From the NCBI GenBank assembly GCA_016295795.1, contig JAEDKN010000031.1, positions 1 to 12,041 on the forward strand: 12,041 bases of DNA, in the 5' to 3' direction. Below the pieces are notes generated by a model. That model ran no database searches, was not told the DNA's origin, and worked only from the letters and a program-made list of their open reading frames with translations. The stretch is from Bacilli bacterium. GTDB taxonomy: Bacteria > Bacillota_I > Bacilli_A > RF39 > UBA660. The position numbers were made by a program, and so were the translations under genes. Shown here piece by piece: positions 1 to 6,469 of this stretch. Numbering within the stretch: position 1 is the first letter of the stretch; each line of letters begins with the position of its first letter.

Positions 1-68
1 AATTTTTATCATTTTGATTAGTTTAATAGTAAATTAATGAAATCAAATTTAATTTATTTTTCTTCAAT

Positions 69-91
69 AAAAAAAGATAGCACATGCTATC
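69..91 (-). terminator. Rho-independent terminator of the dacF-like gene
   Basis: A perfect 6-bp stem (GATAGC / GCTATC, 76-81 and 86-91) with a 4-nt loop is followed on the minus strand by seven T residues (75 down to 69). It lies 6 bp past the stop codon of the D-Ala-D-Ala carboxypeptidase gene, where an intrinsic terminator is expected. Confidence 0.8.
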
Positions 92-97
92 AAATTG

Positions 98-1249
98 TTA
101 AAATATTTCTCCTGTTACTATATCCTTTAAAGTTTTTCCTAACATCTGTAAAAATCCCATTTTTTCTATATCTTCATTTATAATTGCATTTTCTTCTTTT
201 ACTGTTTTATTCCCATTTTTTATTATTATTTTTCCTACTACATCACCTTTTTTCAACGGTAAAGTATTATTATTTATTTTAATTTCTATATCATAATTTA
301 AACTAACATCCGATTTTTTGCCCAGTATTGTTATATCTCTTTGTGGAAAGACATCAACATTTTCTTTAGTTGATTTATCTAATTTTAAGGTCCCAACTTT
401 ATCAGTTTTACTTTTTACCAAATCAACTTTATATAAATTAAAGCCATAGTCTAGAAGTTCCATAGTTTCAGAATTTCTAACCTTTCCACTTTCTTCTCCT
501 AATACAACTGCGATTAATCTCATATTATCCCTTTTTGCTGTTACTGCCATACAATACTTAGCATTATCAGTAAAACCAGTTTTTAAACCATCCGCTCCTT
601 CATAAAAGCGCACTAATTTATTAGTATTTACAAGCCAAAATTTATTAGGAGTATCAACTCTTATATAATCTTCATAAACACTAGAAAATTCTAAAATTTG
701 TTCATGATTCAATAGTTCTTTTGCAATCATAGCCATGTCATATGCACTTGAATAATGATTCTCTTCATCAAGTCCCGTTGGGTTTACAAAATGAGTGTTT
801 TTAAGTCCAAGTTCTTTAACTTTATCATTCATAAGCTTAACAAATGCTTCTTCAGTTCCAGCTATTCTTTCTGCTAAAGCAACCGTTGCATCATTGGCAC
901 TTGCCATAGTAATACCTTTCATCAAGTCTCTTACACTCATCTCTTCCCCTGGTTGTAACCATATTTGAGAACCACCCATACCAGCAGCATTACTACTAAC
1001 CTTTATCTTTTCATCCCAACTTAAATTTCCATTTTCAATATTTTCTAAAATTATTATTTGAGCAACCATTTTTGTCATAGAAGCTACCGCAACTTTTTCA
1101 TCTTTCTTTTTCTCAAATAAAATTTCTCCGGAAGAAGCCTCTATTAAAATACCGCTGTTTGCGTTTTCTATTAATTTTTCATCATTATTAGCATAAACAT
1201 TAGTTATCAAAAGAAAAAACACAAATAGAAAACAAATTATTTTTTTCAT
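98..1249 (-). CDS. dacF: Serine-type D-Ala-D-Ala carboxypeptidase (PBP5/DacF-like, peptidase S11)
   Basis: This low-molecular-weight penicillin-binding protein should remove the terminal D-Ala from peptidoglycan stem pentapeptides outside the membrane. All three active-site motifs are present: SMTK (residues 57-60, with the nucleophilic Ser57), SAN (117-119) and KTG (223-225). The N-terminus is a signal peptide ending near VYA-NN (residue 20). After the catalytic domain (about 25-260) comes a beta-rich PBP5 C-terminal domain and a short amphipathic tail (about 364-383) that could hold it to the membrane. The length of 383 aa is normal. The ATG at 1249 has AAGGTGAT just upstream. It diverges from a second carboxypeptidase gene (VanY type) across 78 bp. 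The dacF symbol is chosen by similarity and Gram-positive context; dacA-type naming is equally possible. The enzyme class is certain, the paralog identity is not. Confidence 0.93.
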   Translation of the reverse strand: MKKIICFLFVFFLLITNVYANNDEKLIENANSGILIEASSGEILFEKKKDEKVAVASMTKMVAQIIILENIENGNLSWDEKIKVSSNAAGMGGSQIWLQPGEEMSVRDLMKGITMASANDATVALAERIAGTEEAFVKLMNDKVKELGLKNTHFVNPTGLDEENHYSSAYDMAMIAKELLNHEQILEFSSVYEDYIRVDTPNKFWLVNTNKLVRFYEGADGLKTGFTDNAKYCMAVTAKRDNMRLIAVVLGEESGKVRNSETMELLDYGFNLYKVDLVKSKTDKVGTLKLDKSTKENVDVFPQRDITILGKKSDVSLNYDIEIKINNNTLPLKKGDVVGKIIIKNGNKTVKEENAIINEDIEKMGFLQMLGKTLKDIVTGEIF

Positions 1250-1267
1250 TTTATCACCTTACTAACT

Positions 1268-1297
1268 ATTATGTAATTTTAGCTAAATATATAACAA
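1268..1297 (-). promoter_or_regulatory. Candidate sigma-A promoter for the dacF-like gene
   Basis: On the minus strand TTGTTA (1297-1292) and CATAAT (1273-1268) are separated by 18 bp, about 19 bp upstream of the start codon at 1249. Each hexamer matches consensus at 4-5 of 6 positions. No equally good promoter is visible for the divergent plus-strand gene in the same 78-bp spacer, so the two promoters probably overlap here. Confidence 0.4.
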
Positions 1298-1327
1298 TTT
1301 TTGACATATTATTAATTAGGTGATAGT

Positions 1328-2128
1328 GTGAAAAAGCTAATTATATTTTTATCGATTATAATTGTAATTATGTTTTCGTTTTTTATATTTAAAAAAAATC
1401 AGCCAGAAGTAAAGAAAGATTACTGGGATGAAGTAAAACGTCAAATAAAATACTTTAATACCTCTAATTTAGAAAGGTATAAAGAATATAAAAAAATTAA
1501 TCCAAATATGAAAATAAATCAAATAGTATTAGACGTAAATATAGGAATTGATAAACCATTCTATACAAATGTTAGAAGTGCAACTAATCTTAATACAAGT
1601 TATATTTTAGTAAATAAATATAACTATTTAGAGGAAGATTACATTCCTAACAACCTTACAAATATAAATGGAATTAAACTAGTAGATTGTGCTGGCAAAT
1701 CTTTTATAAATATGATCAATAACGCTAAAGACGAAAACTTAACTATAATTGGAATATCAGGATATAGAAGTTATAATTATCAAAATAATTTATATAACAA
1801 ATACGCACAAATAGATGGTATAGCTAAAGCTGATACCTATTCTGCTAGAGCTGGATATTCAGAACATCAAACTGGGCTTGCTGTAGATGTAAGCAATTCT
1901 AAGTTGCCATACACAGAATTTGAAAACACTGAAGAATTTTCTTGGATGAGTGAAAATGCTCACAAATATGGTTTTATACTTAGATATCCTAAATATAAAG
2001 AGAAAATAACTGGTTATACCTATGAAGCGTGGCACTATAGATATGTTGGAGTAGATGTTGCAACATATATAAAAAAACACAACATAACATTCGACGAATA
2101 TTATGCTATGTTTATAGAAAAAAATTAA
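1328..2128 (+). CDS. VanY/LdcB-type zinc D,D-carboxypeptidase (peptidase M15B)
   Basis: A membrane-anchored metallopeptidase that trims peptidoglycan stem peptides (D-Ala-D-Ala, or L,D in LdcB-like members). Residues 4-21 form a hydrophobic signal anchor; residues 22-140 are a linker and N-terminal segment. The catalytic domain covers about 138-245: SGYRS at 144-148, zinc ligands His180 and Asp187 in SEHQTGLAVD, catalytic Glu233 and the third zinc ligand His236 in EAWHYRYVG. All key residues are intact. The start is a GTG at 1328 preceded by AGGTGAT at correct spacing; no ATG is available in a suitable place. The 3' end overlaps the stop codon of the convergent PrsW-like gene by 4 bp and no terminator separates them. 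VanY-like sequences are common in Firmicutes without vancomycin resistance, so housekeeping wall remodelling is the likely role. Confidence 0.9.
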   Translation: MKKLIIFLSIIIVIMFSFFIFKKNQPEVKKDYWDEVKRQIKYFNTSNLERYKEYKKINPNMKINQIVLDVNIGIDKPFYTNVRSATNLNTSYILVNKYNYLEEDYIPNNLTNINGIKLVDCAGKSFINMINNAKDENLTIIGISGYRSYNYQNNLYNKYAQIDGIAKADTYSARAGYSEHQTGLAVDVSNSKLPYTEFENTEEFSWMSENAHKYGFILRYPKYKEKITGYTYEAWHYRYVGVDVATYIKKHNITFDEYYAMFIEKN

Positions 2129-2916
2129 TCTTCAATCTTTGCTCCACAATTACTGCAATAGTTTCCACTAACAACTTTTCCACACATAATGCAATACCTC
2201 TTATCATCAAGGTTAACCTCTATTCTACTAAATTGATTTACCTTTTTAATAGCTTTTATATATATATAAATTATAAATATTAAAAATATTAATAATAAAA
2301 ACAAATTATTTGAAAACAATAAAAAATCAAACAAAGCGTGAACTAAAGCAGGTAAAATTATACTTAAAACTTTATATTTTTTAGATAAAGTAGCATTCCC
2401 TTTTATAGAAGTTAGTTTAGCCATTCCTATATAATATCCCATAATAATTGCAAAAGAAGCATGTCCAGGGACTGAGAAGATACTTCTTAGTATTGCGACA
2501 CGTACTCCTTCAGTCATAACATATAAAATATTTTCAAATGTTGCAAATCCTAAAGATACAAAAACCGAATAAACTATAGAATCATATATGTGATCAAAAT
2601 TTTTATTATTCCATGTAATATTATAGATAAATAACCATTTCGAAAATTCCTCGATTAGTCCGATTCCAAAGAAACAATAAACAAACAAATAAATATAATT
2701 CTTAGTATATAATTTTACATTTTCTGAATTAAAGAATGGGAATATACTCTCCAAGTTATTAGAAAGGAAAAGCGTTACAAAACATGATAAGATTCCAGCA
2801 GCAAAAAGACATAACAATAGTTTTTTTGGTTCTTTTTCTTTGTCTTTTCTATAAATTATAGTAAGAATAATTATAGAAGGAATTATTGCCAACAGAAATA
2901 AGAATATATAATACAT
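2125..2916 (-). CDS. prsW: PrsW-family intramembrane metalloprotease with C-terminal zinc ribbon
   Basis: A multi-pass membrane protein (several hydrophobic segments between residues 1 and 222) with the conserved residues of the PrsW/CAAX-like intramembrane protease family: EEFSK (89-93), FENILY (127-132), His152 in a transmembrane segment, and HALFD (193-197). In Bacillus subtilis PrsW makes the first cut in the anti-sigma factor RsiW; the substrate here is unknown and no sigma/anti-sigma pair is in the window. The C-terminus adds a cytoplasmic zinc ribbon, Cys242-x2-Cys245 and Cys254-x2-Cys257. The AGGGGAG ribosome binding site overlaps the stop codon of the upstream nucleoside phosphorylase gene (10 bp between the genes), suggesting coupled translation. 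The stop overlaps that of the convergent VanY-like gene. Family assignment is good; the true B. subtilis PrsW function is not proven, so the symbol is tentative. Confidence 0.83.
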   Translation of the reverse strand: MYYIFLFLLAIIPSIIILTIIYRKDKEKEPKKLLLCLFAAGILSCFVTLFLSNNLESIFPFFNSENVKLYTKNYIYLFVYCFFGIGLIEEFSKWLFIYNITWNNKNFDHIYDSIVYSVFVSLGFATFENILYVMTEGVRVAILRSIFSVPGHASFAIIMGYYIGMAKLTSIKGNATLSKKYKVLSIILPALVHALFDFLLFSNNLFLLLIFLIFIIYIYIKAIKKVNQFSRIEVNLDDKRYCIMCGKVVSGNYCSNCGAKIED

Positions 2917-2926
2917 AAAAACTCCC

Positions 2927-4165
2927 CTATATTATTGTATAGCTATCTAAGATAAAATTAACATCATAAACAGAGCTATCATTTATATAGAGCTCACATA
3001 AAACATCGCCTATTTTTACTTTAGAACTTATATGTTTCTTTAAAACTATTCCAACAGTATAATCTATTTTATCTTCTTTATTGCATCTTCCAGCCCCCAA
3101 ATCTCTAGCAACTATTCCCATGTTGTATGCGTCTATATTTTGAATTTCCCCTTCTTTTTTACTTTTTATTTCTATTACATTGTCACTTACTTTAAGGGAA
3201 TTTATATTACCATGTTGGCTTTTTATTAGTTCGTACAATTTATTTAGAGCACTCTTATTATTTATGGAACTATAAACCATATTTTTTGCTTCTTCTTCTG
3301 TTATACCTTTGGCCATACTTACTAAAATAGAAGATAGTTTAATGCATAAATCACAAAGGTAATTTTTTTCTTTTCCGTCTAATATATCAATAGCTTCAAT
3401 TACTTCTAGACTATTACCTATATTATTACCTAATGGAACATTCATATTTGTCGTTATTGTTCTAACTTCTCGATTATATTTTTTTCCTATTTTAACCATT
3501 ATTTCGCTAAGTCTTTTGGCATCTTTTTCATTTTTTATTAGCGCTCCACTTCCTAATTTTATATCTACTAGAATTTTATCGGCACCACTAGCAATTTTTT
3601 TACTCATAATACTAACCGCTATAAGTGGAATTGATTCTACTGTCGCGGTAACATCACGAAGTGCATAAATCTTTTTATCAAGTGGTGTTAGATTTCCAGT
3701 TTGTGAAGAAATTGCTACATTTATAGAATTAAGTTGATCTATAAATTCTTTATCTGTCAAATTAACTTTAAAACCATCTATGCTTTCTAATTTATCTATT
3801 GTTCCTCCTGTAAAGCCTAAACCTCTTCCACTCATTTTAGCGATACATACTCCACATGAAGCAACAATAGGTGCGACTACTAAGGTTGTTTTATCTCCTA
3901 CTCCACCAGTAGAATGTTTATCTACCTTTATACCATTAACTTTAGACAAATCCAATATTTCTCCACTATTAATAAAAATATCAGTAAGATCAAAAATTTC
4001 CCTATCATTCATATCGTTTATACAAATTGCCATTAATAGTGCTGACATCTGATAATCAGGTATTTCATCATTTAAATAACCATTAAAAGCAAATTCTAAT
4101 TCTTCTTTACTGAGTTCAAATCCTAATCTTTTCTTATTTATAATATCTATTATATTAAAGTTCAT
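2927..4165 (-). CDS. pdp: Pyrimidine-nucleoside / thymidine phosphorylase
   Basis: This cytoplasmic enzyme of nucleoside phosphorylase family II splits thymidine, deoxyuridine or uridine with phosphate to the free base and (deoxy)ribose-1-phosphate in pyrimidine salvage. The N-terminal helical domain (1-65) leads into the phosphate-binding KHSTGGVGDK (83-92) and the family signature SGRGLGFTGGTIDKLE (112-127). Arg170, Ser185 and Lys189 have exactly the spacing of the base-binding Arg171, Ser186 and Lys190 of E. coli thymidine phosphorylase. The C-terminal domain ends near GVVLKKHI-like sequence. At 412 aa it is slightly shorter than B. subtilis Pdp (about 433). The ATG at 4165 has AAAGGTGG upstream. 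It is the first gene of a two-gene unit with the PrsW-like gene; no other nucleoside genes adjoin. Whether it is Pdp (broad) or DeoA (thymidine-specific) cannot be decided by eye. Confidence 0.94.
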   Translation of the reverse strand: MNFNIIDIINKKRLGFELSKEELEFAFNGYLNDEIPDYQMSALLMAICINDMNDREIFDLTDIFINSGEILDLSKVNGIKVDKHSTGGVGDKTTLVVAPIVASCGVCIAKMSGRGLGFTGGTIDKLESIDGFKVNLTDKEFIDQLNSINVAISSQTGNLTPLDKKIYALRDVTATVESIPLIAVSIMSKKIASGADKILVDIKLGSGALIKNEKDAKRLSEIMVKIGKKYNREVRTITTNMNVPLGNNIGNSLEVIEAIDILDGKEKNYLCDLCIKLSSILVSMAKGITEEEAKNMVYSSINNKSALNKLYELIKSQHGNINSLKVSDNVIEIKSKKEGEIQNIDAYNMGIVARDLGAGRCNKEDKIDYTVGIVLKKHISSKVKIGDVLCELYINDSSVYDVNFILDSYTII

Positions 4166-4194
4166 CTAAACACCACCTTTATTATATATATCAT

Positions 4195-4200
4195 ATTATA
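4195..4200 (-). promoter_or_regulatory. Candidate -10 element for the pdp-prsW unit
   Basis: A perfect TATAAT lies 30 bp upstream of the phosphorylase start codon on the minus strand. No convincing -35 hexamer exists at 16-18 bp; that position falls inside the terminator of the upstream XRE gene. The surrounding TA-rich spacer could give such a match by chance. Confidence 0.3.
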
Positions 4201-4240
4201 TCAAAAAAAAGATGAAATAACATTACTATTTCAACTTTTT
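4201..4240 (-). terminator. Terminator of the ssb-XRE unit
   Basis: An inverted repeat pairs 4206-4219 with 4227-4240 (14 positions, one A-A mismatch) around the 7-nt loop ACATTAC. On the minus strand it is followed by further T residues (4205-4203), part of a T8 run. The stem includes the last codons and the stop of the XRE gene (stop at 4228-4226). Confidence 0.75.
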
Positions 4241-4582
4241 ATCTATAAGTTCTGCAAATCTTTTTGGATCAGATATTAATTGATTGTATAAGCTATTATA
4301 TTTTCTAATCTCTTTTATGAAAGCAATTTCTTCTGATGCCATTTTAGCTCCATAACTTGAATTGTTATCAGAAACTATTAATGCATCGCTTCCTAAAAGA
4401 TAATCAACACTAACTTTAAAAACCTCAGATAAATCTACTAAAGTCTCAAGTGATGGTAACCTAGTTCCTTTCTCATAACAACATATACTAACCTTAGTAA
4501 CATTTATCAACTTACCCAACTCACTTTGAGTCATGTTGTTAGTAAGTCTTAGGTCCCTAAGCCTAGCTCCAAACAAATTCAT
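4226..4582 (-). CDS. XRE-family helix-turn-helix transcriptional regulator
   Basis: A small Cro/C1-type DNA-binding protein of 118 aa. Residues about 4-58 form the five-helix HTH_3 domain: LRDLRLTNNMTQSELGKL, then the recognition helix region around VTKVSICCYEKGTRLPS, then LETLVDLSEVFKVSVDYLLG. The remaining 60 residues are polar and helical and lack a recognisable sensor domain; they may mediate dimerization. The ATG at 4582 has GGAG nine bases upstream. The gene follows ssb by 62 bp and has a perfect TATAAT plus an inverted repeat in that gap, so it may be autoregulated. Target genes cannot be read from the sequence. Such regulators occur both in chromosomal stress regulation and in mobile elements, but no phage or integrase genes are nearby. 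Confidence 0.88.
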   Translation of the reverse strand: MNLFGARLRDLRLTNNMTQSELGKLINVTKVSICCYEKGTRLPSLETLVDLSEVFKVSVDYLLGSDALIVSDNNSSYGAKMASEEIAFIKEIRKYNSLYNQLISDPKRFAELIDKKLK

Positions 4583-4606
4583 AACATCACACTCCGACTT
4601 ACATTC

Positions 4607-4643
4607 ATTATAATTAATTAAAAGCTAACTGGGTCGTAAGTTA
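4607..4643 (-). promoter_or_regulatory. Candidate promoter and operator of the XRE gene
   Basis: On the minus strand a perfect TATAAT (4612-4607) lies 24 bp upstream of the XRE start. Just upstream is a perfect inverted repeat TAACT-N8-AGTTA (4626-4630 and 4639-4643) that covers the expected -35 position (GACCCA, a poor -35 match). A repressor bound there would block the promoter. That the neighbouring XRE protein binds it is inference. Confidence 0.3.
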
Positions 4644-4644
4644 A

Positions 4645-4995
4645 CTAATTAGTAACCTTTTTAGAACCGTCTTCTCCTTTAGTAGATAAAAACGTAACTC
4701 TCTCGGCAATAATATCTGTATAGTATTTTTTATTTCCATCATTATCTTCTACATTTCTACTTTGAATTCTACCCTTTACCCCAACAATATCTGCCTTATG
4801 ACAATATTCACTTGTGGATTTAGCAACTCCATCCCATAAAATACAGTCAACAAAATCAGTTTCATATTCACCAACAGAATTTTTAAAACTCCTAGGTATC
4901 GCCAAAGTTATCAACATAAATTGTTTATTTTTATCTGTTTTTTGAAGAATTGGTTCTTTTACCAATCTACCTACTAAAACAACTTGATTAAGCAT
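4645..4995 (-). CDS. ssb: Single-stranded DNA-binding protein, short form without acidic C-terminal tip
   Basis: An OB-fold protein that coats single-stranded DNA as a tetramer. The SSB fold covers nearly the whole 116-aa chain: the start MLNQVVLVGRLVKEPIL (1-17), the central DFVDCILWDGVAKSTSEYC (47-65) and VGVKGRIQSR (71-80), ending near residue 105. After it only about 11 residues follow, ending KKVTN. The usual flexible linker and the acidic DDDIPF-like tip that recruits repair and replication partners are absent. This resembles B. subtilis SsbB (about 113 aa, competence-linked) more than the essential SsbA, which usually sits between rpsF and rpsR. An excellent GGAGGG ribosome binding site precedes the ATG. 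The XRE regulator is the next gene. The SSB family is certain; a competence role is an inference from length only. Confidence 0.92.
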   Translation of the reverse strand: MLNQVVLVGRLVKEPILQKTDKNKQFMLITLAIPRSFKNSVGEYETDFVDCILWDGVAKSTSEYCHKADIVGVKGRIQSRNVEDNDGNKKYYTDIIAERVTFLSTKGEDGSKKVTN

Positions 4996-5016
4996 TCTTC
5001 CCTCCTTTCGGGAAGA
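4996..5016 (-). repeat. Hairpin covering the ssb ribosome binding site
   Basis: A perfect 7-bp inverted repeat (5016-5010 TCTTCCC and 5002-4996 GGGAAGA on the minus strand) with a 7-nt loop GAAAGGA ends directly at the ssb start codon. The AAAGGAGG Shine-Dalgarno is split between the loop and the 3' arm. It can affect translation only if transcription begins upstream of about 5016; the candidate promoter at 5018-5046 would start near 5011, inside the 5' arm. Confidence 0.4.
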
Positions 5017-5017
5017 T

Positions 5018-5046
5018 ACTCTATCATTTATTTATTATTGATTCAA
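5018..5046 (-). promoter_or_regulatory. Candidate extended -10 promoter for ssb-XRE
   Basis: Minus strand TTGAAT (5046-5041), a 17-bp spacer, then TAGAGT (5023-5018) with an upstream TG in extended -10 position (TGATAGAGT). Each hexamer matches 4 of 6 consensus bases, the spacing is ideal, and the site lies 22 bp upstream of the ssb start. Confidence 0.45.
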
Positions 5047-5080
5047 ATCGTTCTTTTATTCCTTCTATTGATAATTAAAT

Positions 5081-5120
5081 AAAAAAAGAACTTTTTCTTT
5101 TTTAGAAAAAATTCTTTTAA
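5081..5120 (-). terminator. Terminator of the suf operon
   Basis: A long A/T-rich hairpin: 5084-5097 pairs with 5105-5118 (one C-A mismatch at 5091/5111) around the 7-nt loop at 5098-5104, followed on the minus strand by more T residues (5083-5081). It begins about 28 bp after the sufB stop and separates suf from ssb. Confidence 0.7.
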
Positions 5121-5146
5121 TTATATTTATAAAATTAAATTTAAAT

Positions 5147-6454
5147 TTATAAACTTTTTTTCAAAAGTTGATTAAGTTCTACTGCATATTCCATTGGCAA
5201 TTCCTCTCTAAATCTTTCTATAAATCCTAACATAATAAGTTCAATTGCTTTTTCTCTAGAAATTCCACGACTCATTAGATAGAATATTTTATCCTCACTT
5301 ATTTTAGAAACGGTTGCCTCATGAATAATAGAAGAAGTATTGTTTAAAACCATATTTACTGGAAATGTATCACTTTTTGATTTACTATCCAATATCAACG
5401 AATCACATTTTACCATAGATTGACTATTCGAAGCACTCTCGCATATTTTAACTTTTCCTCTATATGTAGCATTTCCTCCGCATTTTGAAATACTCTTAGA
5501 AATAATATTACTTGTTGTATTTTTTCCGATATGAATCATTCTAGCACCTGAATCTTGTTGTTGAAAAGAATTCGCTACACTTATTGTTATACAAGTTCCG
5601 CTAGAATTATCTCCCTTTAGAATACATGCTGGATACTTCATAGTTACTTTAGATCCAATATTACCATCTATCCACTCCATAGTTCCACCTTCATCTACCA
5701 AGGCTCTTTTAGTTACTAGATTAAGAACATCAGTAGACCAGTTTTGTACGGTAGAATAACGACACTTACTGTTTTTTCCAACATATATTTCCACAACTGC
5801 TGCATGAAGTGAAGAATCGCTATATGTAGGTGCCGTACATCCTTCAACATAATGAACAGAACTATTATCATCAACAACAATCAAAGTTCTTTCAAACTGC
5901 CCCATTCCCCTACTATTTATTCTAAAATAGCTATGTAGTGGTCTATTTAAAGTAGTATTAGGTGGTATATATATAAAACTTCCTCCACTAAACACGGCTC
6001 CATTTAATGCTGCAAATTTATTATCATCATTTTTAACAATTGTTCCAAAATATTTTTTTACAATATCTGGATAATTTTTCATTGCATCCTCTATAGATGT
6101 GAATATTACATTCTTTTCTTTGGCTTCTTCAATCATATTATGGTATATTACTTCACTTTCATATTGAACACCAATACCATCTAATTTTTCTTCACTCTTT
6201 ATGACTCCTAGATTATCAAATTCATTTTTTATAGATTTATCTATATTGTTCCAATCACTTTTTAAAGAATTATCATTACTTTTGTAATAAATTATCTTAT
6301 CAAAATCTATATCATAATTAGGTCCAAAAGAAGGCATAGGTAAACTATTGAAAATTTTAAAACTATCAAGTCTATATTTACTAATCCAAGAATCTTCTTT
6401 TTTGTAATTAGAAATTGCTTTTATCTTTTCTTCATCAATTCCAATAATCTCCAT
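5147..6454 (-). CDS. sufB: Fe-S cluster assembly scaffold protein SufB
   Basis: The core scaffold of the SufBCD complex on which Fe-S clusters are built in the cytoplasm. The chain has an N-terminal domain (about 1-145), a beta-helix core (about 150-370) and a C-terminal helical domain (380-435) that contacts SufC, with FYLMSRGISREKAIELI (391-407). Cys350 in KCDSLIL corresponds to E. coli Cys405, the sulfur-accepting residue, and His378-Glu379 in HEAT corresponds to His433-Glu434 at the SufD interface. The TFP motif is at 363-365. At 435 aa it is a little shorter than usual (about 465), mainly at the N-terminus. TAGGAGG precedes the ATG at 6454. It is the last gene of the operon, after the unknown gene, and ends in a terminator. 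All key residues are intact, so it should be functional. Confidence 0.96.
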   Translation of the reverse strand: MEIIGIDEEKIKAISNYKKEDSWISKYRLDSFKIFNSLPMPSFGPNYDIDFDKIIYYKSNDNSLKSDWNNIDKSIKNEFDNLGVIKSEEKLDGIGVQYESEVIYHNMIEEAKEKNVIFTSIEDAMKNYPDIVKKYFGTIVKNDDNKFAALNGAVFSGGSFIYIPPNTTLNRPLHSYFRINSRGMGQFERTLIVVDDNSSVHYVEGCTAPTYSDSSLHAAVVEIYVGKNSKCRYSTVQNWSTDVLNLVTKRALVDEGGTMEWIDGNIGSKVTMKYPACILKGDNSSGTCITISVANSFQQQDSGARMIHIGKNTTSNIISKSISKCGGNATYRGKVKICESASNSQSMVKCDSLILDSKSKSDTFPVNMVLNNTSSIIHEATVSKISEDKIFYLMSRGISREKAIELIMLGFIERFREELPMEYAVELNQLLKKSL

Positions 6455-6469
6455 ATTAACCTCCTATGT

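Noticed and set aside
1301..1306. Perfect TTGACA as the -35 of the VanY-like gene
   Set aside because: A -10 at 17 bp would fall on the start codon region, leaving no leader with the ribosome binding site.
1859..2080. Open minus-strand frame of 73 codons inside the VanY-like gene
   Set aside because: It lies antisense to the zinc-binding core of an intact gene and resembles no family; it is a chance frame in AT-rich sequence.
1328..2128. VanY-like gene as a vancomycin resistance determinant
   Set aside because: No vanH, vanA/B-type ligase, vanX or vanRS gene is nearby; chromosomal VanY/LdcB homologs are common housekeeping enzymes.
3780..4052. Open plus-strand frame of 90 codons inside the nucleoside phosphorylase gene
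   Set aside because: It mirrors the most conserved part of the phosphorylase and has no independent support.
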